This document shows positions 27,551 through 36,229 of a DNA stretch of 64,000 nucleotides, piece after piece. Position 1 is the stretch's first letter, and each line of letters opens with the position of its first letter. A program made the position numbers and the translations under genes. Origin of the DNA: an uncultured Thalassotalea sp. (GTDB lineage: Bacteria; Pseudomonadota; Gammaproteobacteria; Enterobacterales; Alteromonadaceae); assembly GCA_947492575.1 (NCBI GenBank), contig CANLNK010000002.1:1-64000 (forward strand), read 5' to 3'. The notes under the pieces were generated by a model. It did not search any database. It was not told the DNA's origin and was given only the letters and a program-made list of their open reading frames with translations.

Positions 27551-27605
27551 CAGAAAACAAACAGGTAAAGGTGTGGTTTATAGCGTTCGGATTGTTTGTT
27601 TTCTG
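27551..27605. repeat. 13-bp perfect inverted repeat between bolA and the TRAP operon
   Basis: CAGAAAACAAACA (27551-27563) and TGTTTGTTTTCTG (27593-27605) are perfect complements separated by 29 nt. The element lies 20 bp after the bolA stop and about 160 bp before dctQ. It lacks a T-tract on the minus strand, so it is not a standard terminator. It may protect the bolA mRNA 3' end or bind a regulator. Confidence 0.6.
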
Positions 27606-27625
27606 AATCGTTAAACTTCGTAAAA

Positions 27626-27943
27626 TTAACGTTTACTGCCCCCCAGACACTTAGGGGATAGCGGCGTATTGTCGGCATAGTAGTTATGCCACTCTTTTTC
27701 AGTGTACGTGTGAAGTGCCAAGGCATGAATGTGTTCGGACAATTCAGTCTCTAACACTTTATTAATCGCGCGATGACGTTTGATTAAGCGCTCCCCTTCA
27801 AAGTTTTTGGAAACGATCACAACTTTAAAATGGGATTCACTACCAGGTGGAACGTTGTGCTGGTGACTCTCGTTTACGACATCAAGGTGCGTCGGTGCAA
27901 ATGCCGACAATAATTTTTCTTCTATTTGTATCGCTATATTCAT
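27626..27943 (-). CDS. bolA: BolA family protein
   Basis: Small protein that works with monothiol glutaredoxins in iron-sulfur cluster handling and affects cell shape under stress. The 105 residues contain SHFKVVIVSKNFEGERLIKRHRAINKVL, the family's core with the ligand histidine H (RHRAIN) and the preceding GSESHF. The C-terminus ends ALHTYTEKEW. The start ATG is at 27943. It is followed by a long inverted repeat. Confidence 0.95.
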   Translation of the reverse strand: MNIAIQIEEKLLSAFAPTHLDVVNESHQHNVPPGSESHFKVVIVSKNFEGERLIKRHRAINKVLETELSEHIHALALHTYTEKEWHNYYADNTPLSPKCLGGSKR

Positions 27944-28105
27944 ACATACTCCCTAGAAAAACGTTAGTGTAACTTCCGTTTTCACACTTAACATATTACT
28001 TAATTTTAGTTTGTCGCCATCGAAGTGCCAATTATCTCAGGGCAAAAAATTTCTAAAGACGGTTAACTACAGACAAGATAAGCAAATTTAATTGCAGGGC
28101 GAAAT

Positions 28106-28681
28106 CTACTGAAAAACTCGCCTAAAGGTTAAATTAATGCGCGGCGATTTTACGCGTTTTGTACGCGGTAAACAATGTTGCCAAGCGTTTTGTGTTTCGC
28201 CAGACATTGTCAGTAAACTGCCTGATTTCAATGGAATTGTTAGTTTTTCTGATAATGACTTATGTTTCATCTGAAAGTCTCGCTCTGCGCCCAGTGACAC
28301 TGAAGCAATAACAGGCTGCTCGCCTAACTCTGGTTCATCGTCACTGTGCCAGCCAACGGTGTCGTTCCCATCTCGATAAAGATTGGCCAAGCATGCATTA
28401 AACTGATACCCCGTTGCTTGTTCAACTTGCGTTTTTATCGCCTCAAGTGCTTTTGTCCATGGCAGAGCTTTCATGGTCAAGCCAGAGTATGTGTAGCTTA
28501 ACTCTTCATCCCCATACCAAGCTTGCAGTCTCGGAATTTTAACTTGTCGCCCGTAAACCTTAATGTCGTCTTGTCGCCACTGAAGCGATTGCTGAAATGT
28601 CTCGAAAAACTCATATGCCTGAGATTGCGAAAGAAAGCTTGGGAAATAATGCAGAGTTGCATTAGGTGCGGTGATGTTGAT
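28106..28681 (-). CDS. AlkB-like 2-oxoglutarate/Fe(II) dioxygenase with apparent ATC start
   Basis: Predicted DNA/RNA alkylation-repair dioxygenase. Conserved parts are VKIPRLQAWYGD, YSGLTMKALPW, NLYRDGNDTVGWHSDDEPELG (iron ligands H and D) and the 2-oxoglutarate arginines in PRINLTFR, with the second iron His in WQHCLPRTKR. The family body begins at TLHYFPSFL, which is upstream of any ATG, GTG or TTG in frame; the first TTG (28480) would cut off the N-terminal third. An ideal GAGGAG (28689-28694) stands 7 nt before an ATC codon at 28681, giving 191 aa. ATC initiation, or an ATG mutated to ATC, is therefore inferred. Confidence 0.75.
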   Translation of the reverse strand: MNITAPNATLHYFPSFLSQSQAYEFFETFQQSLQWRQDDIKVYGRQVKIPRLQAWYGDEELSYTYSGLTMKALPWTKALEAIKTQVEQATGYQFNACLANLYRDGNDTVGWHSDDEPELGEQPVIASVSLGAERDFQMKHKSLSEKLTIPLKSGSLLTMSGETQNAWQHCLPRTKRVKSPRINLTFRRVFQ

Positions 28682-28909
28682 GAGTTGTCTCCTCGATGAC
28701 CAAATGAAACGATGCTAATACAATGTTAAGACCTAGCTAAATTTTGGGGCTTCAAAACAGCGCTCATCCAGTGAAAACCCAGTTGCTATAAAGCTGCTAT
28801 ATACGTGATAAGGACGCCGTTAAGATTATTTACACCTACCTCATTGGTATTCGTAAGTGAATTTGCGACAATATTGCTATTCTAACGAACTTTTTCAATC
28901 ACTTTCTTT

Positions 28910-30091
28910 ATGCTAAGCCCTTTTTTCAAACACCAGGGAGGTGTTGACGCCCCGTTGCACCTCGAGCGTTTCCCCCCAGCGCAAGTTAACCGAAGTTTAC
29001 AAGCTTGGGATGCGACCGATGAATATCTTCTCAGCTACTTAGACGAAAACCAGTTATTGAATGGCTGCAAGAATATTCTAATCTTCAACGATACTTTTGG
29101 TGCTTTGGCATGCAATCTTACAGGCCACAAAGTTTGTACTGTAAGTGATTCATATCTATCACAACAAGGCACGCACCATAACCTAGCATTAAATTCACTA
29201 GAAGATGCTGATATCCAATGCTTAGATTCACTCGCAATATTACCTGAACATGTTGATATCATCTTATATCGAATTCCCAAAAGTAATGCCTTGTTAGCGG
29301 AACAATTAAGTAAGATAAGCGCCCGCTATGGCGAAGATGTTAAGTTCATTGCAGGTGCTAGAGCTAAAGATATTCACACCTCTACCCTTAACGTTTTCGA
29401 AAAGTTGTTGGGCAGCACAAAAACCTCACTCGCAGTGAAAAAATCACGCCTAGTATTTTCCGAACTCACAGAACAAAACGCTTTTCAGCAATTGGAACAC
29501 ATTCGCGAATGGACGTTGACCCATGAATCGCTAGCAGCAGAAAAATTCACCATTTCGAACCACGCGGGTGTATTTTCGCGTGAAAGTCTAGACATTGGTG
29601 CTCGTGTCTTGATGGCTGATTTACCAAATATTAAAGACGGCGCAACAGTAGTAGATTTAGGGTGTGGAAATGGCGTCATTGGTCTTTCACTGTTTGCTAA
29701 ACTGCATGCAGAGCAGCATCGCGCCAACATAATTTTTAAAGATGAGTCATTTATGGCTGTTGCCAGCGCGGAGCAAAATATCAAGCAGAACCTGCCAGAT
29801 GCTATAGACAGCTGCGAGTTCTCAGTGGACGATTGCTTGACTGAGCAAGAATCAAACTCTGTTGATGTCGTTGTTTGTAACCCGCCATTTCACCAACAGC
29901 ATGCGACAACAGATCATATAGCTTGGCAGATGTTTAACGATGCAAAGAGAGTATTGAAAAAAGGGGGAGAATTGCGCATTGTCGGCAATCGTCAGCTCGC
30001 CTATCACGTGAAATTGAAACGCGTCTTTGGCAATTGTAAACTCATCGCCAGCGATAAAAAATTCGTCGTCCTTTCAAGCATTAAGAAATAA
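28910..30091 (+). CDS. rlmG: 23S rRNA (guanine-1835-N2)-methyltransferase RlmG
   Basis: Methylates G1835 of 23S rRNA using S-adenosylmethionine. The C-terminal half holds the SAM site VVDLGCGNGVIGLSL and the catalytic motif VVCNPPFHQ. The N-terminal half is a degenerate methyltransferase-like domain, as in RsmC and RlmG. The 393 residues match the family; the N-terminus LERFPPAQ...LQAWDATDEYLL is characteristic. It is the first of a plus-strand run with yajG and a cyclophilin. Confidence 0.93.
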   Translation: MLSPFFKHQGGVDAPLHLERFPPAQVNRSLQAWDATDEYLLSYLDENQLLNGCKNILIFNDTFGALACNLTGHKVCTVSDSYLSQQGTHHNLALNSLEDADIQCLDSLAILPEHVDIILYRIPKSNALLAEQLSKISARYGEDVKFIAGARAKDIHTSTLNVFEKLLGSTKTSLAVKKSRLVFSELTEQNAFQQLEHIREWTLTHESLAAEKFTISNHAGVFSRESLDIGARVLMADLPNIKDGATVVDLGCGNGVIGLSLFAKLHAEQHRANIIFKDESFMAVASAEQNIKQNLPDAIDSCEFSVDDCLTEQESNSVDVVVCNPPFHQQHATTDHIAWQMFNDAKRVLKKGGELRIVGNRQLAYHVKLKRVFGNCKLIASDKKFVVLSSIKK

Positions 30092-30130
30092 TACATCACG
30101 TAAAATAGATACAAAGAGATAATCATCACA

Positions 30131-30751
30131 ATGTCTAAGATAATGTTTAAAGCAATGTCAAAAGCATCTATGCCGCACCAATTGAATAGGCACCTATTTG
30201 CGCTATTCACGGTTTTTACAAGCATCATAATTTCAGGTTGTAACTCGACTCCTAGCCAAGTCATCGTGGCGCCGCAAATAAACCAGAGTGCAAATACACT
30301 TTACCAAGGTATTCCAGCTAGCTTTGCCGTTAAAGATTTGCGTTCAAGCAACCATATTATTCAAATTTTGCAAGCCGACAAAGCAGCCAAGGTGCTATCA
30401 CCTAACCGAGTATTTAGTGACGCAGTAGCTGAGACACTGCGCCCATATCTGAGTGCGCAAGGGCTTAATTTGTCCGGTGGCAATATCCAGATAGAAATTG
30501 AGATAGAACGCGCCATGGTCAGTGTTCAGCAAACGATGATGAAGTACGATGCTAATAGTGACATCCAAGTACGTGTGAAGGTTTCAAAAGGTGATAGTGT
30601 ATTTACCAATGTATTTAACGCCCGTGGCAACAGCAATGGCCCGCTAAGAGCAGACGTAGCTGTATTGGAGCGAGACTTTAACCAACTGCTTGGTAAACTT
30701 ATTGCCGATATCGCCAATCACCCAGATATGATCAATTTTATTCGGAGTTAA
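30131..30751 (+). CDS. yajG: YajG family lipoprotein
   Basis: Outer-membrane-type lipoprotein of unknown function. The lipoprotein signal has lipobox ISGC after a hydrophobic stretch FALFTVFTSIIISGC. The body has VKDLRSSNHIIQI and a C-terminal MVSVQQTMMKYDANSDIQV, typical of YajG. A second in-frame ATG near codon 14 could also start it. Its stop is 2 bp before the cyclophilin ATG, so the two are coupled. In E. coli the gene also lies near bolA, as here within about 2 kb. Confidence 0.85.
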   Translation: MSKIMFKAMSKASMPHQLNRHLFALFTVFTSIIISGCNSTPSQVIVAPQINQSANTLYQGIPASFAVKDLRSSNHIIQILQADKAAKVLSPNRVFSDAVAETLRPYLSAQGLNLSGGNIQIEIEIERAMVSVQQTMMKYDANSDIQVRVKVSKGDSVFTNVFNARGNSNGPLRADVAVLERDFNQLLGKLIADIANHPDMINFIRS

Positions 30752-30753
30752 GA

Positions 30754-31341
30754 ATGAGAACTTTTATTGCCCTGCTTTTGTTGGTATTGAGTTGCTCTAG
30801 CTTTGCTGAAAAATCAGCGATAGACCCCGACAACCTATTCCCTCTAGTTAAGTTAGAAACCACGAAAGGGATTATCATCGTTGAACTTGACCGTATTAAA
30901 GCGCCGTTAACCGTCGATAACTTCTTAATGTATGTGGTTGAAGGCGAGTATGACAACACCATTTTTCACCGTGTGATTGGAGATTTTATATTGCAAGGTG
31001 GTGGCTACGACAAAGACTTTACTCACTTAAAAACCTACGACAATATTCCAAATGAGTCGGGCAACGGTTTAAAGAATGAGGAAGGCACCATTGCGATGGC
31101 AAAAGAGAACCGCCCTCATTCCGCTAACCGCCAATTTTTCTTCAACTTAGCTGATAATACGAACCTAGACCCAGGCAGAAAATGGGGATACACAGTATTT
31201 GGTAATATTGTTGAGGGCATGGAAGTCATGCACGAACTAGGTAAAGTCCAAACGAGTTACAGCGATGTGATGGGTTGGGATGACGTACCTGTTGAACCAA
31301 TTTTATTAATTAAGGCGACATTGCTACCGTCGGATTTATAG
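30754..31341 (+). CDS. Periplasmic peptidyl-prolyl cis-trans isomerase (cyclophilin type)
   Basis: Folding catalyst of the cyclophilin family. The first ~18 residues (LLLLVLSCSSFAE) are a signal peptide, placing it in the periplasm. The core has LETTKGIIIVELD, IFHRVIGDFILQGGGY (catalytic R), TIAMAKENRPHSANRQFFFNL and GYTVFGNIVEGMEVM. The active-site residues R, F, Q and H/F are conserved. At 195 aa it is PpiA-like. It follows yajG with a 2-bp gap. Confidence 0.9.
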   Translation: MRTFIALLLLVLSCSSFAEKSAIDPDNLFPLVKLETTKGIIIVELDRIKAPLTVDNFLMYVVEGEYDNTIFHRVIGDFILQGGGYDKDFTHLKTYDNIPNESGNGLKNEEGTIAMAKENRPHSANRQFFFNLADNTNLDPGRKWGYTVFGNIVEGMEVMHELGKVQTSYSDVMGWDDVPVEPILLIKATLLPSDL

Positions 31342-31664
31342 GTAGTCTTTACCAATAACCCGCATTTGTTTCAGTCAAATGCTGGCTATTGAGCCACCAT
31401 ATACATCAAGGCAGCTTTCAAGCGAATAGCTGCCTAGCTAAAAGATTAAATACCCTGCCCGCTCAATCGTTATTTCATTAGAAATTAATAACCTAGCCAC
31501 AACTGACCGCGAACTTAGTGTAAAATTTATTGTCAATTTATGTAAAGTACTTTGACAATCCACAATTCATGTCCGATAACTATAAGTGAGAACTATAATC
31601 ATTCGCTTCGATATTGGTTGGTACATCAGGGCTATAATTTTGAGCATACGGTAGGCAAAACAAC
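31342..31664. other. Intergenic region between the cyclophilin and a small hypothetical gene
   Basis: No gene is seen. It contains the hairpin GGCAGCT/AGCTGCC near 31411-31434, an 8-bp inverted repeat ATTGTCAA/TTGACAAT (31529-31559), and a likely promoter for the gene at 31665. Confidence 0.55.
31552..31580 (+). promoter_or_regulatory. Candidate sigma-70 promoter of the 31665 gene
   Basis: A consensus -35 TTGACA (31552-31557), a 17-bp spacer and GATAAC (31575-31580) as -10 form a plausible promoter. The -35 box is also the right arm of the inverted repeat ATTGTCAA/TTGACAAT, so an overlapping operator is possible. Confidence 0.4.
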
Positions 31665-31994
31665 ATGATAATTGAGCAGTTTATCACGGATAAAATATCC
31701 CAAATTGGGGCCTATATTACGGCAGTCATAAATCGTTCACTTCACTACACAGAACTTGATCAATTTATACTCGATACCATGGAAGAATGGACGCTGTTAT
31801 CGGTAACGGATGAAACGCCGAGCAATGCGAAAGAACGGGTGTTTTGGCATTTAGTTCATGAGATTAGTTTGCATGGTGCCCAAGCGTTAAACTCTGATTT
31901 ATTTTTCAGAAGCGAAATTACCACCTGCTTAGACTTTTTTTCAGGACGCGGCAGCTATCCGATTGATTGTATCGGCTGGCGACCAATTGCTTAA
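31665..31994 (+). CDS. Conserved-looking hypothetical protein, 109 aa
   Basis: I do not recognise a family. The protein is small and soluble (no signal peptide or long hydrophobic helix), with predicted helices in the first half (MIIEQFITDKISQIGAYITAV) and a C-terminal half with FWHLVHEISLHG and DFFSGRGSYPIDCIGWRP. An AGG lies 11 nt before the ATG. The codon use resembles its neighbours and a good promoter lies upstream, so it is probably real. No partner is suggested by the context. Confidence 0.6.
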   Translation: MIIEQFITDKISQIGAYITAVINRSLHYTELDQFILDTMEEWTLLSVTDETPSNAKERVFWHLVHEISLHGAQALNSDLFFRSEITTCLDFFSGRGSYPIDCIGWRPIA

Positions 31995-32152
31995 CATCAC
32001 CCTCCCGAAACCTTAATTCAAACTTTTTTTAATCTTCAGCCTACGCACCTTCACCACATATTTCATGTAACTCTTTCAACTTTGGAGAAATAGCTTTAGT
32101 CACCTAAAGCAGTTTGATAGGCTTATCCTAATTTTTGCAATCATTTGTTTGT

Positions 32153-33814
32153 ATGTCCGCTCCTACATCTTTTCGTAAAACACTACATTATTTTAAAAAC
32201 CCTAAACTACTCACCGTTTTCTTCTTTGGTATAGCCAGTGGTTTTCCATGGGTCATGATAGGTTCAGCCATGACTGGTTGGCTAAAAGATGAAGGCCTAT
32301 CGCGTTCAAGTATTGGCTTATTTGGCTTAATCTTTGTTGCTTACAGTATTAACTTTTTATGGTCACCGCTTGCTGATCGGTTGCGTATCCCACTATTGAC
32401 TGCAAGCCTTGGTTTAAGACGAAGCTGGATTATCACCACACAGCTTTTGATCTGCATTTTTGCCGCCTACATGAGCACATTAGATGCGGCACTTCAATTG
32501 AGCACTATGGCGTTATTTGGGCTATTGATAGCCGTCAGCGGCGCAACACAAGACATCGCAATAGATGCTTACCGCATTGATATATTAAATAAGGAAGATA
32601 GCGAAGCAATGGCCGCGGGTTCTGCGCTTGCTACGGCAGGTTGGTGGACTGGCTATGCCGGGCTGGGCAGTATTCCATTCATATTAGTAACATCACCAAA
32701 CTGGCAATGGTCAGAAGTATTTTTAGTTCTCTCGGGGATTATGGCAGCGTTAATGGTTACTGCATTTGTCGCAACTGAGCCAGAAAGTGATAGAGCAACA
32801 ACGCTAGATAAAATTCAACGTGATTACTTACAGGTATTGCCCAATTACACTTATCGCTCGGTGGCCATTTTATGCTTATTGCCGACAATCATCGCCAGTA
32901 TATTTTACGCGAATATCGGTTACCCTGGATGGCCTACCTCGCTGATAGCAGAACAATATCAATTCGCGGCCATAACCTCAGCTATCGTTGGCCTACTTTG
33001 TGTTTTCGCGGTTCAACTTAAAAAACTTAATAGCGCATTGTCTGGCAATAGAGAAAGCGTTTCGGTTTCACTTTCTAGCGCTCAGCTAGCGCCGGAAAAT
33101 ATGGTAAATCAACTAACAGCCTGGCTGTTATCAACCCTAGTTGCCCCTATTCAAGAGTTTTTCGATCGAAATGGCACTAAGTTAGCCCTTTCTATTCTTA
33201 TGTTTATTTTTCTCTTCAAATTGGGTGAGGCCTATTTGGGCAGGATGTCGATTGTATTTTACCGTGAAGTAGGCTTCACTAACGAAGACATAGCATACTA
33301 TTCAAAGCTAATTAACTGGGCGACAACGATTGTATTCTCGTTGATCGGCAGCGTATTTACTATTCGCTACGGTATTTTAAAAGGTCTCTTTATTGGCGGT
33401 GTCGCAATGTCTGCCAGTAACTTATTGTTTGCGGTTATAGCGGTTGTTGGGCCAAGTAAGCCACTATTTGCATTTACGGTTTTTGTTGATGGCTTTACTT
33501 CAGCATGGGGCTCAGTGGCCTTCGTAGCCTTACTGTCAGTACTTTGTAATAAGAGTTTTACTGCTAGTCAATATGCACTAATGGCGTCTTTAGGCACTTT
33601 CGGGCGAGTGATGCTTGGTTCTTATTCTGGCATTATTGTCGATCGGTTAGACGGTAACTGGGCACTGTTTTTTGTATTAACAGCACTTATGGTAATACCT
33701 AGCTTGTTGTTTTTATACAGTATTCGAAAACCTTTGCACCAGTTAATTGAACAAAATAACTCAGCTAACGCCGTGACTAGCGAGAGTTCAGGTAAACGTG
33801 AATCATCTACTTAA
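32153..33814 (+). CDS. ampG: AmpG-like muropeptide permease (MFS)
   Basis: Inner-membrane transporter of the AmpG family, which imports anhydro-muropeptides for cell-wall recycling. The N-terminus FFFGIASGFPWVMIGSAMTGWLKDEGLS and the ATQDIAIDAYRIDIL motif are typical AmpG blocks. Fourteen-helix-type hydrophobicity and 553 residues fit the longer AmpG forms with a central insertion. The longest frame begins at a TTG (32135); the ATG at 32153 is preferred, although neither has a clear ribosome site. No beta-lactamase or AmpR gene is adjacent. Confidence 0.88.
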   Translation: MSAPTSFRKTLHYFKNPKLLTVFFFGIASGFPWVMIGSAMTGWLKDEGLSRSSIGLFGLIFVAYSINFLWSPLADRLRIPLLTASLGLRRSWIITTQLLICIFAAYMSTLDAALQLSTMALFGLLIAVSGATQDIAIDAYRIDILNKEDSEAMAAGSALATAGWWTGYAGLGSIPFILVTSPNWQWSEVFLVLSGIMAALMVTAFVATEPESDRATTLDKIQRDYLQVLPNYTYRSVAILCLLPTIIASIFYANIGYPGWPTSLIAEQYQFAAITSAIVGLLCVFAVQLKKLNSALSGNRESVSVSLSSAQLAPENMVNQLTAWLLSTLVAPIQEFFDRNGTKLALSILMFIFLFKLGEAYLGRMSIVFYREVGFTNEDIAYYSKLINWATTIVFSLIGSVFTIRYGILKGLFIGGVAMSASNLLFAVIAVVGPSKPLFAFTVFVDGFTSAWGSVAFVALLSVLCNKSFTASQYALMASLGTFGRVMLGSYSGIIVDRLDGNWALFFVLTALMVIPSLLFLYSIRKPLHQLIEQNNSANAVTSESSGKRESST

Positions 33815-33994
33815 TTTACTTTTGAATACGCAAATTCAAAGGCTATTTAGGGTTATTTCTGGCGCTGAGAGACTCTTGAACAACTGAACGAAACAGTAAA
33901 TTGAGTAGGTGTATGAACAAAGCATGGTGCCTTTTCGTACCAAAGAGAGAGAATATGTTCTATGCTTACCAAACTTTAATAAACATTTAACTTT

Positions 33995-34165
33995 ATGATT
34001 AGATTATTTTTTTTATTGCCAGTATTAATGTGCGCCATTTGGTGGCTTTATTTAAACCAGAAAGGCTATGGTGTAAAAGATGGCGTTAAAGGCTTTACTT
34101 ATATTCTTAGCTTTAACGCGGTTATTCTTGGTTTTTTCCTACTAATGATGTACGTCACAAACTGA
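33995..34165 (+). CDS. Small two-helix membrane protein, 56 aa
   Basis: A short frame begins ATG ATT AGA TTA and ends TGA, encoding MIRLFFLLPVLMCAIWWLYL, a polar hairpin (NQKGYGVKDGVKG) and a second hydrophobic segment (YILSFNAVILGFFLLMMYV). The pattern of two membrane helices separated by a charged turn is unlikely by chance. It lacks a strong Shine-Dalgarno sequence. The function is unknown. It ends 30 bp from the convergent LURP-one gene. Confidence 0.65.
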   Translation: MIRLFFLLPVLMCAIWWLYLNQKGYGVKDGVKGFTYILSFNAVILGFFLLMMYVTN

Positions 34166-34195
34166 GGTACATCATTAGTATATTCAACTCAAGAG

Positions 34196-34693
34196 TTAGT
34201 CAGCACCAACGGCATCATTGTCGTCGTGCATCACTAAATCAATAACAGCAACTGCCGACAGTATAAGCTCTGCGTCTTCACTATATTTGATATCAACACC
34301 ATACGTATCTCCAAAACTAAACCATCGCTTGGATACACATGCTATTTCTTCATTTCCAACAGAAAACAGATACTCATGCGCGAAGAAATCGCCATCGATT
34401 ACGACTTCAGCTGAAGGTAGTGACAATACGAATCGGCTCTTAAATAGTGGGAAGAAACACTTTTTGATCTTACAACGTGTACCGTCAGCTAAAGTAATAA
34501 AGTAAGTAGGTTTCCAGGCTAACAGTTTCTGTTTAATTTTAGCGACTTCTATCTCACTCGCATTCTTGAGTGTGAGCCCCTTACGAATACTAAAAAAGCC
34601 ACCTTTAGCGATATAAGCTAGGTTGTCGTGTTCATCAAAAATTTGAAAACTATTTCTAAGTGAAAAAACTTTCTGCTTCATGACAAAACGCAT
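34196..34693 (-). CDS. LURP-one-related family protein
   Basis: This family shares the Tubby/phospholipid-scramblase-like beta-barrel fold; bacterial members have no established function. The 165 residues begin RFVMKQKVFSLRNSFQIFDEHDNLAYIAKGGFFSI, the typical repeating strand pattern, and include TLADGTRCKIKKC. The ATG at 34693 (or the one four codons later) starts it. It is monocistronic. Confidence 0.82.
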   Translation of the reverse strand: MRFVMKQKVFSLRNSFQIFDEHDNLAYIAKGGFFSIRKGLTLKNASEIEVAKIKQKLLAWKPTYFITLADGTRCKIKKCFFPLFKSRFVLSLPSAEVVIDGDFFAHEYLFSVGNEEIACVSKRWFSFGDTYGVDIKYSEDAELILSAVAVIDLVMHDDNDAVGAD

Positions 34694-34798
34694 AATAAAG
34701 TCCTTTATCTATTTTAATTTTTCTTATTCTAGTGCTGTCTTAGCTAGTACAACTTGCCTAGCAGTATCTTCAATAACGCTCAACTGCATTAATGTAGC

Positions 34799-36022
34799 CT
34801 ACCCCAACTGAAACAATAATACACCCAGAGCAGCAAAACATAAGACGACAATTCCGATATGCACTTTCACGTATATTACTAGCAAGAAACCTAGAGCCAC
34901 AGCAGCAAAGTCCCACCATTCTTGCAATGCAGAGCTAGCAATAGGCGTTATGAAAGCAGCAATTAAGAGCCCCACCACAGAAGCATTAATGCCAGACATC
35001 GCTCCTGAAACACTTGGCTGACTTGAAAGTTCATACCATGCATGTTGGAAAGCTAGTAGAAGTAAGAATCCAGGTAAAAATATCGCAAGTGTAGCGAGTA
35101 GTGCTGTAAGCACAGGCGCGCTTACATCTAGTTGTGTGCCCAGAAAGGTCGCCATAGTGAACATTGGGCCTGGTACTGCTTGTGCTGCCGCATACCCTGT
35201 TAAAAATGCCTCACTAGAGAGGTTATCAGCGACGGTTTGCTGAAGTAGTGGCAACACCACATGTCCGCCACCAAACACTAAACTACCAGCAAAAAAGAAC
35301 TCGTGGAACCAATGCATTAAGTTCTGCCCTTTTGCAAAGAATAAGGACCCGAGAATAAGCACTGCAAAAATAATGAGCGGTAACCAACGAATATTAGCCA
35401 GTAGGCCGCCTTCTCCTACTTTTAGCTCTTGGCTTTCTTGGCTAACATGGTTATCTGCATCTTTAGTTAATTGATTGCTACCCTGCATTCTTTTCGTCGA
35501 TACAAACCCAACTAAAGCCGCCAATGCGATCACCAACACTTGAATCAAACTAGATGAGAAACTCACTAATGCGATCGCTGAAATTAAAGTGATTCCTCTA
35601 TTTACCCACGATTGGCAAAAGCTCTTCGCCATAGAGAGTATCGCATCTAAAACGACGACTACCGCCAAAAGTTTTAAACCATAGATCACACCCTGAAAGG
35701 TAATCGCATCGGCATACTGAAAGCCAACAAACGCCAAGGTCAACATGAGTATTACTGACGGCGAGGTAAAGGCTACAAACGCCGCAATAGCTCCAACAAG
35801 ACCCGCACGGTGATAGCCAACAGCGAAGCCAACCTGACTGGAACCAGGCCCTGGCAAGAACTGGCTAAGGGCAACAATTCGCCCATATTCAGCTGCACTT
35901 AGCCATTTGTGCTTTTCGACAAAGGCTTGTTGAAAATATCCAATATGTGCAGCGGGGCCACCAAAGCTGACACAACCAAGGCTGAAAAATTTGATAAATA
36001 TGTCGATAATATTTTTCATCAT
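34799..36022 (-). CDS. chrA: Chromate transporter ChrA family protein
   Basis: Membrane protein of the CHR superfamily, which exports chromate. The 407 residues consist of two homologous halves of about five helices each. The first carries the motif FSLGCVSFGGPAAHIGYF and PGPGSSQVGFAVG, and the second FFAGSLVFGGGHVVLPLL and AAQAVPGPMFTMA. This is the full-length two-domain form. No ChrB or other chromate gene is adjacent, so real substrates may differ. It starts MMKN at 36022. Confidence 0.9.
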   Translation of the reverse strand: MMKNIIDIFIKFFSLGCVSFGGPAAHIGYFQQAFVEKHKWLSAAEYGRIVALSQFLPGPGSSQVGFAVGYHRAGLVGAIAAFVAFTSPSVILMLTLAFVGFQYADAITFQGVIYGLKLLAVVVVLDAILSMAKSFCQSWVNRGITLISAIALVSFSSSLIQVLVIALAALVGFVSTKRMQGSNQLTKDADNHVSQESQELKVGEGGLLANIRWLPLIIFAVLILGSLFFAKGQNLMHWFHEFFFAGSLVFGGGHVVLPLLQQTVADNLSSEAFLTGYAAAQAVPGPMFTMATFLGTQLDVSAPVLTALLATLAIFLPGFLLLLAFQHAWYELSSQPSVSGAMSGINASVVGLLIAAFITPIASSALQEWWDFAAVALGFLLVIYVKVHIGIVVLCFAALGVLLFQLG

Positions 36023-36173
36023 GAGCGCTTAATCAAACATAATAAAATCACTAGAATACAATATTCTAACAGCTAAAAAGTGAAGAAAATACAGACATAT
36101 TCACGTATCTTCGCCTTCTTTTTTCCACTCATACTGCGGATACTTAGTGGATATAATTTAATCGTCAACGTGA

Positions 36174-36207
36174 CTTTTTGTAATTAAAAATGTAATATTA
36201 CAAAAAG
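36174..36207. promoter_or_regulatory. Nested palindrome upstream of the 49-aa gene
   Basis: CTTTTTGTAAT (36174-36184) and ATTACAAAAAG (36197-36207) are perfect inverted repeats. Nested within them is the perfect 12-bp palindrome TGTAATATTACA (36191-36202). The element ends 22 bp before the ATG of the small gene at 36230, where an operator or leader hairpin is expected. Confidence 0.55.
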
Positions 36208-36229
36208 CATTACATAAAGAGGTTGAGTT

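Noticed and set aside
27520-27726. 68-codon minus-strand frame behind bolA
   Set aside because: It overlaps the bolA 3' end in another frame and spans the inverted repeat; there is no sign of a real protein.
33913-33990. 25-codon frame MNKAWCLFVPKRENMFYAY... ahead of the 56-aa membrane protein
   Set aside because: It has an AGGTG before the ATG and ends 4 bp before the next ATG, so a leader peptide is possible. It is too short to support from sequence alone.
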